A stretch of DNA of 64,000 nt from Acidobacteriota bacterium (GTDB lineage: Bacteria > Acidobacteriota > Holophagae > Holophagales > Holophagaceae), in assembly GCA_016192145.1 (NCBI GenBank), contig JACPUT010000005.1, forward strand, positions 124,001 to 188,000, given 5' to 3'. Below are positions 38,454 to 50,588 of the stretch, in pieces (within the stretch, counting starts at the first letter, position 1; each line of letters begins with the position of its first letter). Under the pieces are notes generated by a model. It saw only the letters and a program-made list of their open reading frames with translations, had not been told where the DNA came from and did no database searches. Position numbers and translations under genes: made by a program.

Positions 38454-41311
38454 TAGTGCCCCTCCAGCCAGGGGCCGAACTCGCGACGGAGCAGGAGGTC
38501 CCGCGATAGGGCGGCCTCAAGGGCGGGCCGTCCCGCGGCCGCCCCCTGGAGCCGCGCCCGGAAGACCCCTTCGAGGGCCTGGGCGCGCGGCTCCCGGGGG
38601 CGCAGGCGCGCGAGGGCTTGCACCGCCGCGAGGCCGCGGCGGGCGGCGCGGGCCCCTTCGGCCCCCGGCAAGCGAAGGGCCGCGTAGGCCCACTCGGCTT
38701 CCAGGCGCAGCTTCGTGGTGGGCCGCGCCCCGAGGCGACGGTAGCGATCCAGGGCCGCCTCCCCTTCCGCCAAGGCGGCCCGAGGATTGCCCGCTCCTCG
38801 GGCCGCCAGGCAAGCCACCCATGCCCGCTCGGCCCACGTATCGGCCTGCCCTTCCGGCCAGGACGAGAGGAGACGCCGAGCTTCCGCCAGGGCGGGCCCG
38901 GGATCCCGGCCCACCAGGAGGGCCGCTTCCGCCGCCGTTCCGGCCCGAGTCACCTGGAGGACGGCCGTGCTGGGTTCCGGCGGAAGGCCCTCCAGCAGGC
39001 GGCCGGCCTCGTTCAAGGCCCCGCTGGGATCCTCCCCCCCTTGGGCCTGAGCCTCGGCCTGGGTGAGAAGGGCCAGGACCAAGGCCCGAGCCGCCGAAGG
39101 CTCCTGGGCACGGCGCGCGCGGTGCCGCCGCTCCGCCGCCACGGCTTCCGCCAGGAAGGGCCGCGGATCCTGGCCGGTGGCCTTGGCCAAGGACGCGTGG
39201 AACCGGCCCAGGCTACCCAGGGTGGAAAGCACGCCCGGGGCCGCGGGATCCAGGCGCAGGGCCTCGGCGCTGGCCGCGACGGCCGCCGCCAGATCCGGGG
39301 CCGCGTCCCCGCCCGTCTTGAAGCGCCACCGGGCCCGCTGCACGAGGAGGTGGGCCAGGTAGGCGAGGGCCTCCGCCCGGCGCCCTTCCAAGGCCGCCGC
39401 GGCGCGGGCATCGGCGAGAGCGCCCTCCCAGGCGGGGGAGGTGAAGCGAAGGTCCTCCGGGCGATGCAGGGCCAGGCGGGCCTGGATCTCCGCCCGAAGG
39501 AGCCGGGCGGGGGCGTGGTCAGGATCCGCCGCCAAGGCCCCCTCGCAGGCCACGAGGGCCTCTCGGCACCCCGCTTCCGTCACCCGATCCTCCGGGCCTC
39601 CCGAGTGGTGGGCCTCCAGGGCCCAGGCGGCGGCGGCCACGCCCACGGCGGGATCGCTCTTGCCCACCTCCAGGGCGCGGGCCAGCAGGAGGCCCGCGGC
39701 CTCCTTGACCCGACCCTGGGCCTCCCCATCCCCCTTTCGCCGGGCCTCGCGGTGGCGATATCGCCAGATGCGGTGTTGGAGGAGCAGGGGCTCCACGGCC
39801 CAGGGCGCGGCCTGGGCGGCCCGGGCCGCCCAGGCCAGGGCCTCGGCCTCCCGGCCCTCCAGCCAGGCCCAGGCGGCTCGCAATTCTTCCGTCTCCGCAC
39901 CGGCCAACAGGGCCTGGGCGGGGGCCCGGTACTCCTGCTCCAGGGTCGCCAGGTGGGCCTCCCGGGCCTCGACGGGCAGGCGCCACTGGGCGTCCAAGCC
40001 CCGTTGGTAGAGGCGGAGGAGCGCCAGCCCCCGGGCCTGGGCGCAGGCGGGTTCCCGAAAACCCAACGCCCAGGCCCGATCCAGTTCCCGTCGAGCGCCC
40101 TCCAGATCCCCCAGCAGGAGGTGGGCCCGGCCCAGCACGTAGACCCCGACCCCCTGCCCCTCCAACCCCGCCGCGGCGACTTCCCTCCGCACCTCCGCCA
40201 CCCGCGCCCGCACGCCCTCCACCTGGGCGCGAATGTCGTGGCGGGGGGAGAGGTGGATCAGTCGAAGGCGCTGCTCGCAGTCCTGCAGCCGTAATCCGAA
40301 AGTCTGGGCCGCCGCGGCCTGGGCTCGGGTCCGCCGCGCGATCCCCGCGAAGGTTCCGCCGGCCAGGAGCAGGCCCCCCAGCCCCGCGGCCCCCGCGGCG
40401 GCCAGGGCGGGCCTCCGCTTCGCCCAGGCCCGCACCCGGGCGGGCCAAGTCGGGGGGCGGGCCTGAAGGGGCTGGCCCGCCAGGCAGCGCCGCAGATCCT
40501 CCGCCAGGGCCCGAGCCGTGGGATATCGGGCCTCCGGAGTGGCGGCCATGCAGGTATCCACGATGAGGGCGAGGGGCTTGGAGACGGATGGATTCAGCTC
40601 CCGCAGGGGCCGGGGGCGGCCGTCCAGCACCCGCCGCAACACCTCGAGAGCCTGGGGCACGGGGAGGGAATCCGAGTCCGAGGGCCCCTCGAAGGGGGGC
40701 CGTCCCGCCAGGAGGGCGTACAGGGTGGCGCCCAGGCCGTACACGTCGGTGCGCACGTCCGCGGGCCGCTCGCCCAGCACCTGCTCCGGGGCCATGTAGG
40801 CAGGCGTCCCCACCGTGCCCAAGGAGGCGGACCGGCTGCCGGGGTCCACTTCCCGGGCGAGGCCGAAATCCGCCACCACCGGCTGCCAACCGCCCTCGGT
40901 GCGGGGCTGCAACAGGATATTCCCGGGCTTGAGGTCCCGATGCACGAGGCCGGCCATGTGGGCCGCGTGAACCCCCTCCGCCACCTCCGCCATCCAGGCC
41001 GCCGCCGTGGCGGGGTCGGGGCGCGGGGCTCGGGCCAGGGAGGGGCCGGCGATCCAAGCCATGGCGATGTAGGCGCGCCCCTCCATGCGGCCCGCCTCGT
41101 ACACGGCGCAGACCCCGGGGTGAACCACGCGGGCCTGGCGCTGGGCCTCCAGCAGGAGACGCCCTTCTTCATCCGGATCCCCACCCCGCAGGAACTTGAG
41201 CGCCACCATGCGATCCAAGGCCCGATCCCGGGCGCGCCACACCTCTCCCGTCGCCCCGAGGCCGAGGCGATCCAGCAGTTGGTAGCGGGCGACGCCCGAG
41301 GGGAGGTCCAT
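38453..41311 (-). CDS. Serine/threonine protein kinase with TPR-like C-terminal region
   Basis: YQLLDRLGLGATGEVWRARDRALDRMVALKFL, GLVHRDLKPGNILLQ, DFGLAREVDPG, GTPAYMAPEQVLGE. Confidence 0.95.
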   Translation of the reverse strand: MDLPSGVARYQLLDRLGLGATGEVWRARDRALDRMVALKFLRGGDPDEEGRLLLEAQRQARVVHPGVCAVYEAGRMEGRAYIAMAWIAGPSLARAPRPDPATAAAWMAEVAEGVHAAHMAGLVHRDLKPGNILLQPRTEGGWQPVVADFGLAREVDPGSRSASLGTVGTPAYMAPEQVLGERPADVRTDVYGLGATLYALLAGRPPFEGPSDSDSLPVPQALEVLRRVLDGRPRPLRELNPSVSKPLALIVDTCMAATPEARYPTARALAEDLRRCLAGQPLQARPPTWPARVRAWAKRRPALAAAGAAGLGGLLLAGGTFAGIARRTRAQAAAAQTFGLRLQDCEQRLRLIHLSPRHDIRAQVEGVRARVAEVRREVAAAGLEGQGVGVYVLGRAHLLLGDLEGARRELDRAWALGFREPACAQARGLALLRLYQRGLDAQWRLPVEAREAHLATLEQEYRAPAQALLAGAETEELRAAWAWLEGREAEALAWAARAAQAAPWAVEPLLLQHRIWRYRHREARRKGDGEAQGRVKEAAGLLLARALEVGKSDPAVGVAAAAWALEAHHSGGPEDRVTEAGCREALVACEGALAADPDHAPARLLRAEIQARLALHRPEDLRFTSPAWEGALADARAAAALEGRRAEALAYLAHLLVQRARWRFKTGGDAAPDLAAAVAASAEALRLDPAAPGVLSTLGSLGRFHASLAKATGQDPRPFLAEAVAAERRHRARRAQEPSAARALVLALLTQAEAQAQGGEDPSGALNEAGRLLEGLPPEPSTAVLQVTRAGTAAEAALLVGRDPGPALAEARRLLSSWPEGQADTWAERAWVACLAARGAGNPRAALAEGEAALDRYRRLGARPTTKLRLEAEWAYAALRLPGAEGARAARRGLAAVQALARLRPREPRAQALEGVFRARLQGAAAGRPALEAALSRDLLLRREFGPWLEGH

Positions 41312-41408
41312 AGGCGAAAGGTTGATCCCGCATTCTGCGGTTGCATGGCTCCTTCGGGCTATAGGCTCTTGCCGTCGCGGGCGGGGCCCGAGTCAGCGAA
41401 AGCCTGGA

Positions 41409-41480
41409 AACCGCGAATGACGCGAATTCACGCGAATGAACCGGAATTCCCATTCGCGTAAATTCGCGTCATTCGCGGTT
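41409..41480. repeat. Long palindrome, 30-bp arms
   Basis: AACCGCGAATGACGCGAATTCACGCGAATG (41409-41438) / CATTCGCGTAAATTCGCGTCATTCGCGGTT (41451-41480), one mismatch. Confidence 0.93.
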
Positions 41481-41632
41481 CCCATTCCGTTCGAGAACTG
41501 GTCCAAGGGATATTTCAAAACCGGATCTGCCCCGGCCCTCGGAGATGGGGGAGGTTGAAGGCCTCCGTTCTTTCCAACTCCACTGGCCTCCACCTTCGGA
41601 GGTCTTTTCGTGCCCCCACCTCCGGAGCTCCC

Positions 41633-43822
41633 ATGATCCGACGCCTCACTCCCCTTGCCCTGGCCCTGGCGCTGCCGGCCCAGGCCCAGGCCCCCTCCCT
41701 CACCGTGTGGCCTTACGTGGGCAACGTCTCGCCCACCAGCGCCACCCTTTCCTGGGCCACGTCCGCCGCCGGCGCCAGCGAGGTGCGCTTCGGCCCCGAT
41801 GCGAGCCTGGGCACCACCGTCGCCGCCACGGACCAGACCCTGGATTGGCGGTATTTCCACAGCGCCACGCTGACGGGCCTCCAGCCGGACACCACCTACA
41901 CCTACCGCATCTACACCGCGGGCTCGGACCTGAGCCCCGCCACCCTCACCTTCCGCACCGCCCCGGCAACCACGGCCACGAGCTTCACCTTCGGCGCCAT
42001 GGGCGATGGCCGGGGCGGCGGCAGCGGGGCCAATGCCGTGGCGACCCGCATGGCCGGCGAGACCTTCGACCTCGTGATCCACACGGGCGACTTCATCGTG
42101 GACACGGGCTGCGCCGGGGCTTCGGGCCCCTCCACCACGAGCACCGTGGCGGACTTCATCAGCCAGTTCTTCTCCATCCACAAAGCCTGGCTGGTCCGCA
42201 CGCCCTTCTACGGCGTCATGGGCAACCACGAGATGGGCTCCTGCGGGCCCGAGTTCTTCACCCAGATGTTCGCCAACCCCGGCAACGAGCGGTACTACAG
42301 CTTCGATTGGGCCAACGCCCACTTCGTCGGCGTGGACGTCACCCAGAGCTACGGCAGCGGCAGCGCCCAGTACACCTGGCTGGACAACGACCTCAAGACC
42401 TCCACCAAGCCCTGGAAGTTCGTCTTCTTCCACTACCCCGCCTACAGCTCCGGCAGCCACGGCTCCGATGCCACGGTGCAATCGGCCCTCATTCCCCTCT
42501 TCGAAAAGTACGGCGTGGACCTCGTCTTCAACGGCCATGACCACACCTACGAGCGCACGGTGCCCATCCTCTCGGGCGCCGCCAGCTCCGACGCCACCAA
42601 GGCCATCACCTACGTCGTCTCCGGCGGAGCCGGCGCCCCCCTCTACAACACGGCGGGCGCCTGGTTCACGGGAGCCGCCGCCAGCAAGTACCACTACATG
42701 AAGATCCAGGTGCTGGACGACTGCCGGCTCCAGGCCACGGCCATCGATAGCGCGGGGGCGGTCTTCGACACCTTCACCCTGGACCGCGGCGGATGCAGCG
42801 CCCCCTCCGTGCCCACGGGCCTCCGCGCCACCGCCGGGGACGCCAGCGTGGATCTCAACTGGAACGCCAACCCCGATCCCGTCTCCGGCTACAACGTGAA
42901 GCGCAGCACCCAGGCGGGGGATCCCAACCCGCCCGTGCTGGCCAATCTGGTCTCCGGCACCTCCTACCGCGATGGCGCCGTGACCAACGGCAGCACCTAC
43001 TACTACGCCCTCTCCGCCGTGAACGGCGCGAGCCAGGAGAGCGCCAACAGCGCCGCCGTTTCGGCCACGCCCAACGCTTCGGCGCCCGTGATCACGAGCC
43101 AGCCCGCCTCGAAGACGGTCACCGCCGGCCAGACGGCCACCTTCAGCGTGACCGCTTCCGGCTCCACGCCCCTCGCCTACCAGTGGCGGAAGAACGCCGC
43201 CGCCCTCGCCGGGGCCACGGCCTCCAGCTACACCACCCCCGCCACCACCGTCGCCGACTCCGGCAGCGCCTTCGACGTGGTGGTGAGCAACGCGGTGGGC
43301 AGCGTCACCTCCAGCGCCGCCACCCTCACGGTGAACCCCGCGACCTCGGGCTCGGAGCTGATCCAAAACGGCGGGTTTGAAAGCGGCACCAGCCCCTGGA
43401 CCGCCTCTTCTTCCGTGCAGATCGGCACCTTCGCCGCCGAACCCGCCTACGAAGGCTCGCGCTGCGCGTGGATGGGCGGCAAGGGCGCCACCGTGACCCA
43501 ATCCCTCTACCAGACGGTGAGCATCCCCAGCACCGCCACCAAGGCCACCCTCAGCTTCTACCTCCACGTGGACACGGCGGAAACCACCACCTCCAAAGCC
43601 TACGACACCCTCAAGGCCTACCTCGTGAAAGCGACCAGCAGCACGATCCTCAAGTCGCTGGGCACCTTCTCCAACCTGAGCAAGGCCCCCGGGTATCAGC
43701 TCGTGAGCTACGACGTGACCGCCTACAAGGGCCAGACCCTGCGGGTGTACTTCCAGGCCAAGGAGGACAGCAGCGCCCAAACCTCCTTCGTCCTGGACAA
43801 GGTGAGCCTGGCGGTCCAGTGA
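41633..43822 (+). CDS. Secreted purple acid phosphatase/metallophosphoesterase with FN3/Ig-like domains
   Basis: GAMGDGRGG, LVIHTGDFIVDTG, GVMGNHEMGS, FFHYPAYSSGSHG, VFNGHDHTYERT. Confidence 0.9.
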   Translation: MIRRLTPLALALALPAQAQAPSLTVWPYVGNVSPTSATLSWATSAAGASEVRFGPDASLGTTVAATDQTLDWRYFHSATLTGLQPDTTYTYRIYTAGSDLSPATLTFRTAPATTATSFTFGAMGDGRGGGSGANAVATRMAGETFDLVIHTGDFIVDTGCAGASGPSTTSTVADFISQFFSIHKAWLVRTPFYGVMGNHEMGSCGPEFFTQMFANPGNERYYSFDWANAHFVGVDVTQSYGSGSAQYTWLDNDLKTSTKPWKFVFFHYPAYSSGSHGSDATVQSALIPLFEKYGVDLVFNGHDHTYERTVPILSGAASSDATKAITYVVSGGAGAPLYNTAGAWFTGAAASKYHYMKIQVLDDCRLQATAIDSAGAVFDTFTLDRGGCSAPSVPTGLRATAGDASVDLNWNANPDPVSGYNVKRSTQAGDPNPPVLANLVSGTSYRDGAVTNGSTYYYALSAVNGASQESANSAAVSATPNASAPVITSQPASKTVTAGQTATFSVTASGSTPLAYQWRKNAAALAGATASSYTTPATTVADSGSAFDVVVSNAVGSVTSSAATLTVNPATSGSELIQNGGFESGTSPWTASSSVQIGTFAAEPAYEGSRCAWMGGKGATVTQSLYQTVSIPSTATKATLSFYLHVDTAETTTSKAYDTLKAYLVKATSSTILKSLGTFSNLSKAPGYQLVSYDVTAYKGQTLRVYFQAKEDSSAQTSFVLDKVSLAVQ

Positions 43823-44277
43823 AGCTCGCCTTCCTCCTCGCCGCGGCCCTCCTCCTCGCCCCGTCCGCTTCGGCGGCCGGGGCGGGGCCCCTTCAGGGCC
43901 GCACCCGCTTCATGCTCCTGCCCTTCGAACCGCCAACACCCGCCGTAGCGCGCCGTCTGCCGGAACCCAAGCCCCTGCTGTGGCCCCTGCGGGCCTGGCT
44001 CCTGGACCACGGGTTCCACCTCGTGACCTCCATCCACCGCAACCTGGAGTCCGTCAAGCGGGATGCCCGGCGGGAGCGCCTGGACACCCTGCTCTTCCCC
44101 AGCCTGGCCGTGAACGGGGACCGCCTCGTCCTCCGCCTTGAGGCCCGGGACGAGGCCAGCGGCAGCCTGCTCGGTGCCGTGGAAGCCTGGAGACCCCTGC
44201 CCCCCCGCGCCGACCCTCGGGCGGTGGAGGCCCTCCTGCCGGGCCTCGCGGACGAGCTGTACCGCGCCCTGATGTAG
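43819..44277 (+). CDS. Small exported protein of unknown function
   Basis: GTG start overlapping previous stop; signal peptide MKLAFLLAAALLLAPSASA; FMLLPFEPP... Confidence 0.55.
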   Translation: MKLAFLLAAALLLAPSASAAGAGPLQGRTRFMLLPFEPPTPAVARRLPEPKPLLWPLRAWLLDHGFHLVTSIHRNLESVKRDARRERLDTLLFPSLAVNGDRLVLRLEARDEASGSLLGAVEAWRPLPPRADPRAVEALLPGLADELYRALM

Positions 44278-44279
44278 CC

Positions 44280-44918
44280 ATGCCGCTCGCCGCCCTCCTT
44301 CTCGCCGCCTACGCCTGGCTCCGCTATGGATGGGCCTCCCCCGGGGGGCCCATGGGCCCGGCCTTCCTCGCCAACAAGGTGCTGGCCATGCTGGCCTTGG
44401 GGGCCTTGGGCCGGGCCCTCGCCCACCGCGACGTGGCGGTCCGAGCCCGCGCTGGGCGGGCCGGCATCGGCCTGCTCCTCGCTCACCTCGCCTTGAGCCC
44501 CGCCCTCCTGGCCCCCGAGCGCTATCCCAAGCTCTACGCCCACGAGGCCTTCACCGCCGCCTGCGAACTCGCCCTCCTGGCGGGCGCCCTCGGCGCGGCG
44601 CTGCTGCTGCGCCTCCACGGCCCCTGGACCGCTTCCCACCAGCGGCAGGCCCGCGTGGCCCTGGCCCTCGCCACCCTGCACCTCGGGGCCCTCGGCGCCT
44701 CGGGCTGGCTGCGGCCTGCCGCCTGGCCCGCGGGTCTGCCGCCCCTCAGCCTCGTGGGCTTCCTTTACGGCTCATTCATCCTCGCGGATCCCCTTCACCG
44801 CCTCCGGCGCCCCCGCCGGTTCCCCCAGGCCACCATCCCCATCCAGAGCGCGGCGCCCCCGGCGGCGCAGCGCATGTCCTTCTGCCCGTCCCAGACGTCC
44901 CACTGGACGGCGACTTAG
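44280..44918 (+). CDS. Predicted integral membrane protein
   Basis: Multiple hydrophobic segments; immediately follows 43819-44277. Confidence 0.55.
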   Translation: MPLAALLLAAYAWLRYGWASPGGPMGPAFLANKVLAMLALGALGRALAHRDVAVRARAGRAGIGLLLAHLALSPALLAPERYPKLYAHEAFTAACELALLAGALGAALLLRLHGPWTASHQRQARVALALATLHLGALGASGWLRPAAWPAGLPPLSLVGFLYGSFILADPLHRLRRPRRFPQATIPIQSAAPPAAQRMSFCPSQTSHWTAT

Positions 44919-45109
44919 GCCAAGGCATCCGGCGGCACGTGGATGGCCAAGGCCCCCTCCACGATCTCGGGGGCGCCGCTGGCGCCGGGAATGCCGTTCA
45001 ACCTGGCGTGGATCGCGGCTTACCGAGATCGTGCCCGCCCCGCGTTCCTGGGCGGCGTGCCGAGACCCGGGCGCCTGCATCGCATTCATGGATACGGCCC
45101 TGGAGCCTC

Positions 45110-45535
45110 CTATTTCCCACCACATGCGTGGAAGTCCGCGGCCCGATCCATCACCACGGAGATCACCAGCTCCTCCTGGGCGATGGCCCAGTGGGGGGCT
45201 CCGCCGGGGATGGTGATGAAGCTGCCGCGGCCCAGGGCCGCCCCCTTGGCCGCCTCCACGGTCTCGCCGCCGCCGAAGAGGCCGGAGCCCGAGACGAGGG
45301 TGACGGTCTCCTGGGCCGTGTGGGTGTGGGCCGGGATGGTCATCCCCTTGGGGAACTTCATGAGGAGCACGGAGGGGCCGGCGCCGGGGTCACCGCTCTG
45401 CACGGCGAGGAAGGCCCCCTTGATGAAGGGATGGGGCCCCCAGGCCACGTCGGCCGCCTTCACGAGCTTGGGGCCCGCCGCCTGGGCGACGAGGGGCAGG
45501 GCGGCGATCAGGAGCAGGTTTCGAAAGGCGTTCAT
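45110..45535 (-). CDS. Exported cupin-domain protein
   Basis: MKFPKGMTIPAHTHTAQETVTLVSGSGLFGGGE...GSFITIPGGAPHWAIAQEELV. Confidence 0.85.
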   Translation of the reverse strand: MNAFRNLLLIAALPLVAQAAGPKLVKAADVAWGPHPFIKGAFLAVQSGDPGAGPSVLLMKFPKGMTIPAHTHTAQETVTLVSGSGLFGGGETVEAAKGAALGRGSFITIPGGAPHWAIAQEELVISVVMDRAADFHACGGK

Positions 45536-45624
45536 GGGACCTCCTGGAAGGGCTGCCCCAGCCTAGGTCCCGGCGGGATCGCCATCCCTGGAGATTTCCG
45601 GGAGAATGCGGGCCGGGAGGGACC

Positions 45625-47160
45625 ATGGCGCACGCCCTGGTGTACCGCTTCGAGGCCTTTGAGCTGGACGCGGCGAAGGGTGAATTGCGGCGGGAGGGCG
45701 CCCCCCAGCCCCTGGAGCCCCAGGTCTTCGCCCTCCTGCACCTCCTGGTGGCGAACGCGGATCGGCTCGTGAGCCGCGCCGAGGTGCTGGAGCAGGTGTG
45801 GGAGGGGCGCGCTGTTTCGGATTCCGCCGTGGACAGCCGCCTCAAGGCGCTGCGCCGCGCCCTGGGGGACGACGGCCAGGCCCAGCGCCTCGTGCGGACG
45901 GTGCATGGCCGCGGCTTCCGCTTCGCGGCGCCCGTGCTCCTCGAGGCCACGGAGGGGTCCGCCCCGGAGCTCGGCGGTCGGCCCTCCCTCGCCGTGCTCC
46001 CCTTTCAGGCCCTGGGCGACCTCGGCCCCTACGCCGCCGTGGCGGACGCACTCCCCCATGACCTCATCGCCGAGCTGGCCCGGCTGCGTTGGCTCTTCGT
46101 CACCGCCCGGGGTTCCGCCTTCCGCCTGCGGGATCCCGCCCTGGACCCGGCAACGGCGGGCCGCCTCCTGGGCGTCTCCTACCTGCTCCGGGGCGCCGTG
46201 GAGCTCTCCGGCTCGCGCCTCGCCGTCTCCGCCAGCCTGCTGGACGCCCGGGATGGCGGCCTCGTCTGGGCGGACCGCTTCACCGGAAACCTGGCGGACG
46301 TACATGGCCTCCGGGAAGAACTCCGGGGCCGGATCCTCGTGGCCCTGGAACTCCGCATCCCGGATCACGAAGTGGCCAAGGCCCGGCTGACGAGCCCCGG
46401 GGATCTGGACGCCTGGGCCGCCTACCACCGGGGCCTGGACCACATGTACCGCTTCAACCGCGAGGACAACGCCGCCGCCCGCGCCCTCTTCGCCCGGGCG
46501 CTGGAGCTCGAACCCGGCTTCGCCCGGGCCCACGCCGGCCTCTCCTTCCTCCACTTCCAGACGGCCTTCATGCGCCACACGGACGACTTGGCCGCGGAGA
46601 TCCGGGCGGCCCGGTCCTGCGCCGAGCGCGGATTCGAGCGGGATCCCCTCGATCCCTTCGTGAACTTCGCCTACGGCCGCAGCTACTGGCTGGAGGGGGA
46701 TCTGGACACGAGCCTCCAGTGGCTGGAGCGGGCCACGGACCTGAGCCCCCACTACGCCCAGGGCATCTACGCCCGCGCCTGGACCGAGGCCATGGCCGCC
46801 CGCCCCGAGGCGGGCCGCGCCCACGCGGACCTGGCCATGCGCCTGAGCCCCCTGGACCCGCTCCACTACGCCATGCTCGGCACCCGGGCCTTCACCCACA
46901 TGGCGCTGGGCGAGGACGAGGAAGCCGCCCGGTGGGCGGCGCGGGCGGCCCGGTCCCCCGGGGCGCACGTCCTCATCCCCCTCATCGCCGCCGCGGCCCA
47001 TGGGCTGGCGGGCCAGGGGGACGAAGCCTCCGGCTGGGCGGCGCGGGTCCGGGCCCAGCGGGCGGGGCTCACCCAGGCGGACTTCTTCCGGTCCTTCCCC
47101 CTGCGAGACCCGGGGCTCCGGGGCCGGCTGACGGAGGCCCTGGGACGCCTGGGCTTCTGA
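45625..47160 (+). CDS. CadC/ToxR-like winged-helix regulator with TolB-like and TPR region
   Basis: FEAFELDAAKGELRREGAPQPLEPQVFALLHLLVANADRLVSRAEVLEQVWEGRAVSDSAVDSRLKALRRALGD. Confidence 0.88.
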   Translation: MAHALVYRFEAFELDAAKGELRREGAPQPLEPQVFALLHLLVANADRLVSRAEVLEQVWEGRAVSDSAVDSRLKALRRALGDDGQAQRLVRTVHGRGFRFAAPVLLEATEGSAPELGGRPSLAVLPFQALGDLGPYAAVADALPHDLIAELARLRWLFVTARGSAFRLRDPALDPATAGRLLGVSYLLRGAVELSGSRLAVSASLLDARDGGLVWADRFTGNLADVHGLREELRGRILVALELRIPDHEVAKARLTSPGDLDAWAAYHRGLDHMYRFNREDNAAARALFARALELEPGFARAHAGLSFLHFQTAFMRHTDDLAAEIRAARSCAERGFERDPLDPFVNFAYGRSYWLEGDLDTSLQWLERATDLSPHYAQGIYARAWTEAMAARPEAGRAHADLAMRLSPLDPLHYAMLGTRAFTHMALGEDEEAARWAARAARSPGAHVLIPLIAAAAHGLAGQGDEASGWAARVRAQRAGLTQADFFRSFPLRDPGLRGRLTEALGRLGF

Positions 47161-47269
47161 TCGGGCACGGCTGACAGGCGCGGAGAGCTTGGGACGGATT
47201 TCCATTTCTGGCTTTTTTCCGCGCCTGTGATAGATTTGACAACTCTTAACCACCTTGCGGGGGGTTCCC

Positions 47270-47752
47270 ATGGCGATCTTTGAAGGACATCTGCGAGTAC
47301 AGAAGGGCGACCGGTTCGCTCTCGTATGCGCTCGTTGGAACGACTTCATCGTTGAACGCCTGGTGCTGGGAGCCCAGGACTGCATCCTCCGCCACGGCGG
47401 CACCGAGGCGCAGATCGACATCATCAAGGTGCCCGGGAGCTTCGAGCTGCCCCTGGCCGCCAAGTGGGCCGCCCAGAGCGGCAAATATGCGGGCGTCTGC
47501 GTGCTGGGCACCGTCATCCGGGGCGGAACCCCCCACTTCGATATGATCGCCGCGGAAGTCACCAAGGGCGTGGCGTCCGTCTCCCTGGAGAGCGGCGTGT
47601 CCATGGCCTTCGGCGTGCTCACCACGGACAGCGTGGAGCAGGCCATCGACCGCGCCGGCGTGAAGCACGGCAACAAGGGCTGGGAAGCGGCTCAGAGCCT
47701 GCTCGAGATGGTGGACCTCCGGGCCAACTTCAAGACGAAGGGCGGCAAGTAA
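47270..47752 (+). CDS. ribH: 6,7-dimethyl-8-ribityllumazine synthase
   Basis: [14 protein letters not shown]-like, [51 protein letters not shown]. Confidence 0.95.
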   Translation: MAIFEGHLRVQKGDRFALVCARWNDFIVERLVLGAQDCILRHGGTEAQIDIIKVPGSFELPLAAKWAAQSGKYAGVCVLGTVIRGGTPHFDMIAAEVTKGVASVSLESGVSMAFGVLTTDSVEQAIDRAGVKHGNKGWEAAQSLLEMVDLRANFKTKGGK

Positions 47753-48252
47753 TGGGCGTTCGCCGCCGCGGGCGCGAGTACGCCCTGCAGATGCTCTATG
47801 CCATGGACCTCACGGGCTACCAGCCCGATCAGGTCTTCGCGGGTTTCTACGCCCTCCAGGATCTCAACCGCGACGCGTTCTACTACGCCCGCCGCCTGGT
47901 GGACGGTGTCCACTCCCACCTCGAAGAGATCGACACGGCCCTCACGCGCTTCGCAGAGAACTGGAAGATCCACCGCATGGCCGCCGTGGATCGCAACCTG
48001 CTTCGATTGGGGCTTTACGAGCTCATCTACGTCACTGAAATTCCGTTCCCCATCGTCATCAATGAGGCGCTGGAGATCGTGAAGGAGTTCGGAGACCAGG
48101 AGGGAACCCAGTTCCTGAATGGCATCCTCGACGCCGCCCGCAAGGAATACCGCAAGGATGAAATCGGCTCTCGCCCCAAGGCCAAGGGCAAGATTTCATT
48201 GCCCGCAGACGAAGAGATCTCGGAAAAAGACGAGCCTTCGGAAGACGCTTAA
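47752..48252 (+). CDS. nusB: Transcription antitermination factor NusB
   Basis: RRRGREYALQMLYAMDLTG...VDRNLLRLGLYELIYVTEIPFPIVINEALEIVKEFG. Confidence 0.93.
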   Translation: MGVRRRGREYALQMLYAMDLTGYQPDQVFAGFYALQDLNRDAFYYARRLVDGVHSHLEEIDTALTRFAENWKIHRMAAVDRNLLRLGLYELIYVTEIPFPIVINEALEIVKEFGDQEGTQFLNGILDAARKEYRKDEIGSRPKAKGKISLPADEEISEKDEPSEDA

Positions 48253-48306
48253 CTCCAGGTAGAATTCACCCTTTCCCCTGTTTCACAACAGCGTCGGAGC
48301 ATATTC

Positions 48307-48945
<639 letters not shown>

Positions 48946-48949
48946 CCGC

Positions 48950-50383
<1,434 letters not shown>

Positions 50384-50588
50384 GGGCCACGGCGAAGCGA
50401 AATCCCGCCCACCGAGATGTCCAGGTTGAGCCGAACCAACCTTCACCTTTTGGGGAACCCTCATCCCATCCCTTCCTTTTGGGGAAAGTGATGGGTTCAC
50501 CCATGCATCGCTCCATTAGATTTTTAAATTCAGCGTCAGCCTTTCATTTCTTCCGTCAAGCCTGCAACTGGCCCATTAGGACCTGAAC

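Noticed and set aside
41393-43780. 795-aa minus-strand ORF
   Set aside because: Antisense to the phosphatase gene, which has clear metallophosphoesterase motifs.
44919-45109. Minus-strand C-terminal gene remnant (ARLNGIPGASGAPEIVEGALAIHVPPDALA*)
   Set aside because: Plausible looking but too short and without a recognisable family; left unannotated.
47174-47228. 10-bp inverted repeat (ACAGGCGCGG/CCGCGCCTGT) upstream of ribH as an FMN riboswitch
   Set aside because: The spacing and sequence do not match the conserved FMN riboswitch core; more likely a terminator-like or chance repeat.
45532-47676. 714-aa minus-strand ORF
   Set aside because: Antisense to the winged-helix/TPR gene and ribH, both with convincing family motifs.
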